From CAZDML01 sp964506645 (lineage in GTDB: Bacteria; Elusimicrobiota; Elusimicrobia; 2-01-FULL-59-12), in contig CAZDML010000131.1 of NCBI GenBank assembly GCA_964506645.1, forward strand, positions 1 through 5,526: 5,526 nucleotides of DNA. The letters are read 5' to 3'. Shown here one piece after another: positions 1 through 5,526 of this stretch. The position numbers and the translations under genes were made by a program. The notes under the pieces were generated by a model, which did no database searches, was not told the DNA's origin, and saw nothing but the letters and a program-made list of their open reading frames with translations. How positions within the stretch are numbered: the stretch's first letter is position 1; the number at the start of each line of letters is the position of its first letter.

Positions 1-1078
1 AAAGCAGGTAGGACGTCCCACTGAAAACAATCGCAAGAGCCAGCGTCCACAACGCCCCCGCGCCTGCAGAAAATCGAACTAGGATAACACCGCAAAATAC
101 CCCAAATAGGCCGATTAAAAAGTAAGTCCACTGCACGCCGATAAACTTCAGCGGACGATCGTTATACCCCAACAAGTTATCAATGACATTGGCATGAAAT
201 TCCACGCCTGGCATCGACCCGGATGTCGGCGTAGGGTAGTGATCATATGTCCCTGTTGCACTGGCGCCCACCAGTACGACTTTGTCTTTAAAGGTTGAGG
301 CGGGTATTGTCCCGTCCAAAATATTGGCATAGGAATAGTATTTGCCCGTCTCAGGATTTGAAAAGGTGTATTCCTGACCGGCAAATTCGACATACATACG
401 GCCTTTGGCGTCTTTCGGCACTTGGGCAATGACTTCCCCAAACGGTTTCCCGAGGTACTGACTGGCTGCGACCAGTGAGAGAATCGGTACGGCCTGTCCC
501 TGGATCTCCAGCGTCAGCGGCACCTGTCGCAACACTCCATCTTGATCGGCAAACGCATTGACATACCCTACTCGATCACCTACAGCATTAAATAAGTCTT
601 TAAAAGGCAATGTAATTTCTTTCACGACATCGTTTTCAATTTGAAAAAAGAAGGAATGAATGACCCAGGGATACTTTTCTGTCGCACGCACCAGCGCGCG
701 ATCCCCCGCTGGATCGGATGTAAACGGTTCCATGAAAAGCACGTCGAAGAGCAGGGCTTTGGGAGGCGTTTTCTGCAGAGTCTCTATCAATCGGGCATGA
801 ATGCTGCGCGGCCAGGGCCATTGATGCAATATGCGAAGGGAAAGTTCATCAATTCCAATGATGGCGATATCGGGGTGAGGCTTTCGGGGACCTCGGATCT
901 TAAATAAAAGATCGTATGTGGCCCATTCCATCCGCTGCATGAGACGTGCCGAACTGTTGGCCAAAGAGGGATTGGAGTTTTTCTTTAAGAAGTAGGTCTC
1001 GCGTTGAAATTCCAGGAAGGCAAAAGCACCGGCAACGACAAAAGCGATAAGGCAGCTGATCCAGCGGGACTTACGCAT
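1..1078 (-). CDS. CHASE2-domain membrane sensor protein (C-terminal part beyond the window)
   Basis: At least 359 residues, with no stop before the left edge, so the output domain is missing. The order is: a short basic N-terminus (MRKSRW), a membrane helix at about residues 7-22, an extracytoplasmic CHASE2 sensor domain at about 45-310, a second membrane helix at about 316-336, and a third starting at about 341 and cut by the edge. CHASE2 hallmarks are WPWPR (87-91), GYVNAFADQDGVLRQVPL (171-188), FKDKVVLVGASATGTYD (263-279) and MPGVEFHANVIDNLL (289-303). In this family CHASE2 is normally followed by about three helices and then a class III adenylate/guanylate cyclase, histidine kinase, GGDEF or Ser/Thr kinase domain; which one applies here cannot be seen. 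The start overlaps the hisS stop by 8 bases (ATGCGTAA), and another in-frame ATG lies 6 bases upstream at 1084, right after a TGA. Neither start has a visible Shine-Dalgarno sequence, so translation is probably coupled to hisS. The CHASE2 call is firm; the ligand is unknown. Confidence 0.9.
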   Translation of the reverse strand, partial: MRKSRWISCLIAFVVAGAFAFLEFQRETYFLKKNSNPSLANSSARLMQRMEWATYDLLFKIRGPRKPHPDIAIIGIDELSLRILHQWPWPRSIHARLIETLQKTPPKALLFDVLFMEPFTSDPAGDRALVRATEKYPWVIHSFFFQIENDVVKEITLPFKDLFNAVGDRVGYVNAFADQDGVLRQVPLTLEIQGQAVPILSLVAASQYLGKPFGEVIAQVPKDAKGRMYVEFAGQEYTFSNPETGKYYSYANILDGTIPASTFKDKVVLVGASATGTYDHYPTPTSGSMPGVEFHANVIDNLLGYNDRPLKFIGVQWTYFLIGLFGVFCGVILVRFSAGAGALWTLALAIVFSGTSYLL

Positions 1079-2372
1079 GCCCATTCACAAGCCGCAGGAG
1101 CCGCGCCACCAAATCTTTACGCGGTACACGTTCCTGCGTACTGGCTTTGAGCAGCTTCAAGGTAACTTCCCCTCGCTGCAGTTCTTCCTCTCCTAAAATC
1201 AGGCAGCACACGGACCCTAGCCGGTCGGCCATGGTCAGCTGCGTTCCCAATTTCTTGTCAAAAAATCCACCTTCAACCACAACCCCGCGCTGTGCGAGGT
1301 CACCAGACATACGAAGTTCCTGCAAAAGCTGAAACGCTTCTTGCGACGGAGACGCTCCCATCGCCGCCACAAAGAGCCGCGGCGCGGCGGGAAGTACCGT
1401 AGCACCTTTTTTCTCGGCATGCGCTTTGAGAGCCAGGACCGTTCGCTCCATCCCCAGAGCAAACCCCAGGGCCGGCATATCCGGGCCACCGATCTCTTTA
1501 ACAAGTTTATCGTAACGCCCTCCGGCCGCCAGTGCGTCCTGAGCCCCCAAAGCCGTGGTCGTTACTTCAAAAACGGTCCGCGAATAGTAATCGAGGCCAC
1601 GCACCAAACGCGGGACAACGGTAAACACCCCGCCAGATTTTTTTAAAAGGGTTTGAACCGTCTCAAAGTGCTCACGACAAGGACCGCACCAGTACTGGTC
1701 GACGGTCGGAAGGTGCTGCATGCGAGGACCATCGATCTTACAGTCGAGTACGCGCAGCGGGTTTTTGGCAATACGCCGCTGGCAGTCCTCACAGAGCGTG
1801 TCTTTTTCCTTCTCCACCGCAGCCAGGAGTGCCTGACGATAGACGGGGCGGCATTCGGCGTCGCCCAAACTGTTCACTTTCAGCGTTACGTCGGGCAGCC
1901 CCAACTTTTCATAGAGGCTCTGCACCATCAAAAGGAGCTCGGCATCAGCGGCCGGGGAGGGGTTGCCGAAATACTCCGCCCCGATCTGCCAGAATTCACG
2001 GTACCGGCCCGCCTGGGGACGCTCGGCTCGAAACATGGACCCTATATAAAACAGCTTGCAAAATGGACGTGTTTGATCTAAATGATGTTCAACAAAGGCT
2101 CGTACGACCCCGGCGGTTCCTTCGGGTCTTAGCGCCAAGCGGCGGCCGCCCCGGTCCTCAAAAACGTACATTTCTTTTTCTACGATATCGGTCGTTTCGC
2201 CAATGGAGCGGTGAAAGAGATCGAGCGACTCAAAGGTGGGGGTTCGGATTTCTTGAAAGCCAAAACGATGAAACAGCGCGCGCGCATCGTGTTCCAATTT
2301 CTGGAACAGCTCCGATTCTCCGGGAAGGATATCGTGCGTACCGCGAATAGCCTGAAATTTAGCACTGCCCAT
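1071..2372 (-). CDS. hisS: Histidyl-tRNA synthetase
   Basis: Class II aminoacyl-tRNA synthetase that activates histidine with ATP and charges tRNA-His in the cytoplasm. The 433 residues are a normal bacterial length. Visible motifs: N-terminal FQAIRGTHDILPGE (6-19), motif 1 region around GFQEIRTPTFE (38-48), RPEGT (82-86), motif 2 with FRAERPQAGRYREFWQIGAE (114-133), the histidine-specific LVRGLDYY (256-263), and motif 3 with AAGGRYDKL and ALGFALGMER (282-310). The anticodon-binding domain fills about 330-425 (FDKKLGTQLTMADRLGS, LILGEEEL). The insertion domain carries Cys194, Cys197, Cys211, Cys229 and Cys232, a CxxC...C...CxxC pattern that could bind metal and that I recall from other HisRS proteins. 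The ATG at 2372 is the only reasonable start: an in-frame TAA lies four codons upstream, and the conserved region starts at residue 6. It heads a minus-strand unit with the CHASE2 gene, whose start overlaps its stop. No Shine-Dalgarno sequence is visible, and a strong promoter lies immediately upstream. Confidence 0.98.
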   Translation of the reverse strand: MGSAKFQAIRGTHDILPGESELFQKLEHDARALFHRFGFQEIRTPTFESLDLFHRSIGETTDIVEKEMYVFEDRGGRRLALRPEGTAGVVRAFVEHHLDQTRPFCKLFYIGSMFRAERPQAGRYREFWQIGAEYFGNPSPAADAELLLMVQSLYEKLGLPDVTLKVNSLGDAECRPVYRQALLAAVEKEKDTLCEDCQRRIAKNPLRVLDCKIDGPRMQHLPTVDQYWCGPCREHFETVQTLLKKSGGVFTVVPRLVRGLDYYSRTVFEVTTTALGAQDALAAGGRYDKLVKEIGGPDMPALGFALGMERTVLALKAHAEKKGATVLPAAPRLFVAAMGASPSQEAFQLLQELRMSGDLAQRGVVVEGGFFDKKLGTQLTMADRLGSVCCLILGEEELQRGEVTLKLLKASTQERVPRKDLVARLLRLVNGHA

Positions 2373-2380
2373 GGGCCGGA

Positions 2381-2409
2381 ATTATATCACTATGGCGATT
2401 GATCCCCAA
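2381..2409 (-). promoter_or_regulatory. Predicted sigma70-type promoter of hisS, giving a leaderless mRNA
   Basis: On the minus strand TTGGGG (2409-2404) stands 17 bases from a perfect TATAAT (2386-2381). Eight bases separate the TATAAT from the A of the hisS ATG at 2372. The standard start point would be near 2374, or A2372 itself with an 8-base discriminator, so the 5' leader would be about 0-3 bases. The TATAAT also contains an in-frame TAA, which rules out a more upstream hisS start. Most of the promoter sits inside the first six codons of the divergent plus-strand gene. The -35 matches consensus only in TTG; the -10 is perfect. Confidence 0.65.
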
Positions 2410-4398
2410 GCAAGAATCGATGCGCTTTTTCTACTCAAACGCAGTTCGCTCTTTGGCGGGCTCGGCGAAGAAATTCTGCAGGAAATTATCGGCAGCCTAA
2501 AACTGATTACCGTTCAAAAAGACGTCATTGTCGTCCGCGAAGAAGAGCCGGGGGGCGGGCTTTATCTCATTAAAAGCGGCCACATGCGTCTGCATTCCAA
2601 GAGTTCCCAAGGCGCTGAGCAGACCGTCGCCTATGTCGGGCGCGGTGACGCGGTGGGCGAACTCTCGCTGCTCACAGGAGAACCCTACCCTTATTCGGCG
2701 ATTGCTGAGTCTGAATGTGAGCTTCTTCTTCTGACCAAAACCAATTTTGATGCGATCTTAGAAACCCACCCCCTGGTCGGCGTACATTTATCACGCGCGT
2801 TATCCCGAAGGCTTTCAGTGTCGTTCTATCCGCGCCAAGAAAAACAAAAACCGCCCCAGCTTTTAGCGCTGGTCCCCGCGCTGCCGCATGAAACGACGCT
2901 GCTCTTTACAGTCAATTTGGCCATTTCGCTTGTTGAACAGACGCGCCGCAAGGTTCTACTCCTGGATCTAAGTCCGCGCAGCGGGGATATTGCACGCACG
3001 CTGGGGCTTAATCCCCCCACGACGGCCGAAATGGTGCTCACCGGATCGGACATGCAGGATATTCGAACCTGGCAGCGGCTGCTCACCATCCACCCCTCCG
3101 GCCTGGAAATTATTTCCATCAACACCCGCGCGTTCCGTGAAGCGGCAACACCCCATGTGCCGGCACTCTTCAGCCTCTTAAAAGACCAGTACGATTTCAC
3201 TCTCGTCCTCGTGCCATCCGATCACGATGCGCTTTGCAATCTCCTGATGAAAGAAACCGACAAGGCACTTTTCGTAACCTGGGATCAAGCCCCCGACCTG
3301 GCCGCGAGCGGCTCTGCTACGTTGGAACATGTCATTGGCTCGTCCGCAACTCCGGTAGCCACTCTCCATTTGCAGGCGCCCCATGTAGTTGCCGTGACTG
3401 CAGCGGAGTTTCGAATTCCCTGGGACGATACGTGTCACCAGGCCTTTCGCGAAACAGGCACCCCCTATCTGGCCAGCACCCACCCGGCCACCGTACAGGC
3501 CATCGACCGCGTGTCACGTGCCGTCGGAAAACTCCAAGTCGGCTTGGCCATGGGATCGGGCGCCGCCTACGGATACAGTCTTGTAGGGATTCTCAAAGTA
3601 TTTGAGCGCGAAGGCATTCCCATCGACCTTCTGGCAGGCACGAGCATGGGGGCCTTGCTGGGGAGTTTTTTTTGTGCCGGTTTGAGTCCAGAAAAAATTC
3701 GTCAGGTCTCCGCTACGATTACCAAACAGTGGCTGCGCAAAAACATGCTCGCCGATCTTACACCGCCCTACTCCGGCTTTTTAGCCGGGCAAACGCTCAG
3801 CGCTTTCTTACTGAGCGTGCTGGGCCCCATAGAATTTCATCAGCTTATGATTCCATTCGCCGCCGTGGCCACCGACATCCGCTTCGGCCAGGAAGTCGTA
3901 CTTAAAGAAGGCCGCGTCGTCGATGCCGTTCGCGCGTCGACCTCGTTGCCGATTGTCTTTTCCCCTTTTCTGCATAAAGGCCGCTTTCTCGTGGACGGCG
4001 GTCTTGTGAACCCGGTGCCGACCTCCATCATCGCCAACATGGGGGCTGACATCCTTATTTCTGTCAATCTCACCGCCAAGCCTTCGATTCGCCGCGGCAT
4101 CGGCCGCAAGAGCCGGCCGTTCCCGCTCGGCATGGTCACGCCCAACATGGCCGAAGTCTTTTTCAAAATGATCTATACGATGCAGTATGAAATCGCCCAG
4201 GCGCGCACCGAAATTGCGCACGTGGTGATCGCCCCCGACATGCGCGACTTCCTGTGGACGGAATTCCATCGTTCGGAAGAAATTCTTAAAGTGGGAGAGG
4301 CTGCCGCGGAAGAAGCCGTCCCAAAAATTAAAAGCCTGCTACCTTTCTTCGCCGATTACTGCAAGATCCCACAGGGCATTTCTCTGCGCGCTTACTGA
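2392..4398 (+). CDS. NTE-like patatin phospholipase with cNMP-binding-like and degenerate MinD-like domains
   Basis: 668 residues from the ATG at 2392 (675 if the ATG at 2371 is used). Three parts are visible. Residues 14-143 are a cyclic-nucleotide-binding (CRP-type) domain with a GELSLLTGEP cassette (from 89); Glu90 is kept, but the usual Arg before SA is Tyr101. Residues about 157-325 resemble a MinD/ParA/CpaE ATPase (TVNLAISL at 173, LLLDLSPRSGD at 189-199), but the P-loop is replaced by PALPHETT (162-169) with no Lys. Residues about 382-553 are a patatin serine hydrolase: oxyanion loop GSGAAYG (388-394), nucleophile elbow GTSMG (416-420, Ser418) and DGG (535-537, Asp535), forming the Ser/Asp dyad. 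Family members hydrolyse acyl chains of phospholipids or lysophospholipids; eukaryotic neuropathy target esterase has the same domain order. There is no signal peptide or clear membrane helix, so it is likely cytosolic or membrane-peripheral. I prefer 2392 because it leaves a natural short lead into the cNMP domain; neither start has a Shine-Dalgarno sequence. A co-transcribed HD-GYP-like gene follows after 45 bp. The substrate is unknown. Confidence 0.92.
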   Translation: MAIDPQARIDALFLLKRSSLFGGLGEEILQEIIGSLKLITVQKDVIVVREEEPGGGLYLIKSGHMRLHSKSSQGAEQTVAYVGRGDAVGELSLLTGEPYPYSAIAESECELLLLTKTNFDAILETHPLVGVHLSRALSRRLSVSFYPRQEKQKPPQLLALVPALPHETTLLFTVNLAISLVEQTRRKVLLLDLSPRSGDIARTLGLNPPTTAEMVLTGSDMQDIRTWQRLLTIHPSGLEIISINTRAFREAATPHVPALFSLLKDQYDFTLVLVPSDHDALCNLLMKETDKALFVTWDQAPDLAASGSATLEHVIGSSATPVATLHLQAPHVVAVTAAEFRIPWDDTCHQAFRETGTPYLASTHPATVQAIDRVSRAVGKLQVGLAMGSGAAYGYSLVGILKVFEREGIPIDLLAGTSMGALLGSFFCAGLSPEKIRQVSATITKQWLRKNMLADLTPPYSGFLAGQTLSAFLLSVLGPIEFHQLMIPFAAVATDIRFGQEVVLKEGRVVDAVRASTSLPIVFSPFLHKGRFLVDGGLVNPVPTSIIANMGADILISVNLTAKPSIRRGIGRKSRPFPLGMVTPNMAEVFFKMIYTMQYEIAQARTEIAHVVIAPDMRDFLWTEFHRSEEILKVGEAAAEEAVPKIKSLLPFFADYCKIPQGISLRAY

Positions 4399-4427
4399 CG
4401 AGAACGAAATGTTGTAAACTCACGGTC

Positions 4428-4432
4428 GAGGA
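4428..4432 (+). promoter_or_regulatory. Possible ribosome binding site, long spacing
   Basis: GAGGA lies 11-12 bases before the ATG at 4444, longer than the usual 5-9. No other in-frame start exists between the preceding gene's TGA and this ATG, so the start does not depend on it. It is the only Shine-Dalgarno-like sequence I found ahead of any start in the window. Confidence 0.35.
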
Positions 4433-4443
4433 TACGAACATTC

Positions 4444-5526
4444 ATGGCTAACGCTGCCTCCATTCAGTCGACGTTCTCACGCCTCCTCGAAGGGACCACC
4501 AAATTTTTTGCCGTACAAGACCAGAGTCCGGATTATGACCGGCGCAATATCGATCAGCTGCGTTCCCTGGCTGTCGAACTCGCGGCCGAAATTAAAAACC
4601 CGGCCTTCGAGCGTTTTCTGGCTTATCTTTTGGGCACCACAGCCATTCATGCCCATTACCCCCTACAGCTCATCCGTTTGCTGTGCCTCACCCTGCACAC
4701 CAGCGAGCGTTCGGGCGTTTTAAAATCGACCAATCCCGAAGATCTGGCAACTGCGGCATTTTTAGCTGACCTCGGGTTTCGAGCCGCTTGGCTCGGACAT
4801 AAGCTCGATCACAGCGAAGTCTCCTCCACACGCGTCAAACAGCTGGGATTCCCTTGGTTTACCCCTCTGGTGGAATCGCTCATCTTAAATCACCACACCC
4901 CCTCAAAAGATCCATCGCCCAATCATTTGCTGTCCACGTGTGCGCGTTACCTCGCACTGACGTATGGAACAGGCGTGGATGAAAGTCCGGCCTCTCTTTT
5001 GACGCCCGTCAAAGTGCTCGATGTTCTCATGGATGAAAACCCACTGCACCGTCCAGGCGTTCATCTTCTCCTGCACACGTTATCGGCATATCCCCTGGGA
5101 AGTTTTGTGCGACTCAACAACGGCCTGGCAGGATTTACGATCGGAAGCTCACAAAATCCGCTGCGTCCCAAAATCGGTCTTTTCCGAAGCACGACCAAAG
5201 ACCCCAACACCTGGGAAGAGCATGTCCTGGAAAAAGAACCGGACCTCCACATTTTGGGAGAACATACACCCACACCCGTTCAACTCAGCTTTTTCAACGC
5301 ACCTCAACGCTGGATTGCCGACTGGCAGGGAACCAGTCCAGAATCCAAATCCGTTTTTCAGGAAAAAACCTCTGAAGAAGAGCTCAAATCCAATTCACCC
5401 CTCACCGCGCTTTCCGGACATACCGATCGTATCCAGGAATTTTTAACCGTCACGCCACGAAGCGATTCCCCCTCTCCTATCTCTATTCCAGGATTGCCCA
5501 CCTCCGAAAGACGCGGCGGCCCACTG
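4444..5526 (+). CDS. Degenerate HD-GYP-like protein (3' end beyond the window)
   Basis: 361 codons remain open to the right edge, so the protein is partial. The first 250 or so residues follow the HD-GYP fold (cyclic-di-GMP phosphodiesterase family). A helix carries H69 and H71 where the first family His sits. FLADLGF (106-112) aligns with the LLHDIGK motif, but its His is Ala108, leaving Asp109. LNHH (148-151) keeps the HH pair of the HHE motif, and the DGSGYP segment that normally follows is absent (TPSKDPSPN). CARYLALTYG (166-175) matches the ADxxDALT helix with both Asp residues gone. The C-terminal signature is well kept: AYPLGSFVRLNNGLAG (215-230) and NPLRPKIGLF (238-247). From about 295 the sequence is Ser/Pro/Glu-rich and looks like a disordered linker, perhaps to another domain off the edge. 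Most metal ligands are lost, so catalysis is doubtful; a scaffold or regulatory role is inference. It follows the patatin gene by 45 bp on the same strand with no terminator between, so it is probably in one operon. Confidence 0.8.
   Translation, partial: MANAASIQSTFSRLLEGTTKFFAVQDQSPDYDRRNIDQLRSLAVELAAEIKNPAFERFLAYLLGTTAIHAHYPLQLIRLLCLTLHTSERSGVLKSTNPEDLATAAFLADLGFRAAWLGHKLDHSEVSSTRVKQLGFPWFTPLVESLILNHHTPSKDPSPNHLLSTCARYLALTYGTGVDESPASLLTPVKVLDVLMDENPLHRPGVHLLLHTLSAYPLGSFVRLNNGLAGFTIGSSQNPLRPKIGLFRSTTKDPNTWEEHVLEKEPDLHILGEHTPTPVQLSFFNAPQRWIADWQGTSPESKSVFQEKTSEEELKSNSPLTALSGHTDRIQEFLTVTPRSDSPSPISIPGLPTSERRGGPL

Noticed and set aside
148..907. Short open frames on both strands within the left gene
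   Set aside because: The CHASE2 frame is open throughout 1-1078 with clear family motifs; the short frames are out-of-frame shadows.
1653..2350. Long plus-strand open frames (142 and 173 codons) opposite hisS
   Set aside because: They lie wholly antisense to a highly conserved hisS, their translations show no domain pattern, and they have no start signals. They are frame shadows of GC-biased codons.
2359..2388. TTAGCA - 18 bases - TATATC as a plus-strand promoter for the patatin gene
   Set aside because: The expected start point (about 2395) falls after the ATG at 2392, and both boxes match only partly. I found no convincing promoter for this gene.
3808..4269. Minus-strand open frame of 153 codons opposite the patatin domain
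   Set aside because: The translation is His/Arg/Gly-rich without recognisable motifs and lies antisense to the conserved catalytic domain, so it is a shadow.
4410..4420. TGTTGTAAACT as an extended -10 promoter for the HD-GYP-like gene
   Set aside because: Only four of six matches, and no -35 at the right spacing; co-transcription from the patatin gene is simpler.
4407..4443. Inverted repeat AATGTT / AACATT in the gap between the two plus-strand genes
   Set aside because: Only 6 base pairs with a 23-base loop, AT-rich and without a T-run, so neither a terminator nor a convincing operator.
4508..5446. Short plus-strand frames (71 and 141 codons) and a minus-strand frame (70 codons) near the right end
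   Set aside because: The continuous frame from 4444 to the edge carries the HD-GYP-like signature; the short ones overlap it out of frame and have no motifs.

Overview
The window looks like an ordinary bacterial chromosomal segment of roughly 50-55% GC with tightly packed genes. I see no RNA genes, insertion sequences, CRISPR arrays or phage genes. The domain set (CHASE2 sensor, cNMP-binding/patatin fusion, HD-GYP-like protein) suggests a signalling-rich, probably Gram-negative, environmental bacterium. I cannot assign a phylum from sequence alone.

Layout: four protein-coding genes form two divergent pairs. On the minus strand, hisS (histidyl-tRNA synthetase, complete, 1071-2372) is followed by a CHASE2-domain membrane sensor that overlaps the hisS stop by a few bases and runs off the left edge. 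On the plus strand, a three-part fusion (cyclic-nucleotide-binding-like domain, degenerate MinD/ParA-like domain, patatin-type lipid hydrolase; 2392-4398) is followed after 45 bp by a degenerate HD-GYP-like protein that runs off the right edge (4444-5526). Both edge genes are open at the window boundary. Nearly every base is coding: the only gaps are about 19 bp between the divergent starts and 45 bp between the two plus-strand genes.

The most interesting points are these. (1) The divergent start region holds a good sigma70-type promoter for hisS, with TATAAT only 8 bases from the hisS ATG and an in-frame stop inside the TATAAT. The hisS mRNA should therefore be leaderless or nearly so, with its promoter buried in the first codons of the divergent gene. 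(2) The patatin protein resembles neuropathy-target-esterase (NTE) architecture, but its cNMP pocket lacks the usual Arg, its ATPase-like domain lacks a P-loop Lys, and its oxyanion loop has Tyr where Arg/Lys is normal. (3) The HD-GYP-like protein keeps the fold and its C-terminal YPxGxxVRL signature but has lost several metal ligands and the GYP motif.

How they may work together is inference. CHASE2 proteins are often cyclases, kinases or c-di-nucleotide enzymes, so a nucleotide-signalling theme (sensor, cNMP-like effector lipase, HD-GYP-like pseudo-enzyme) brackets a housekeeping tRNA synthetase gene. The degeneracy of the binding and catalytic sites argues equally for protein-protein regulatory roles.
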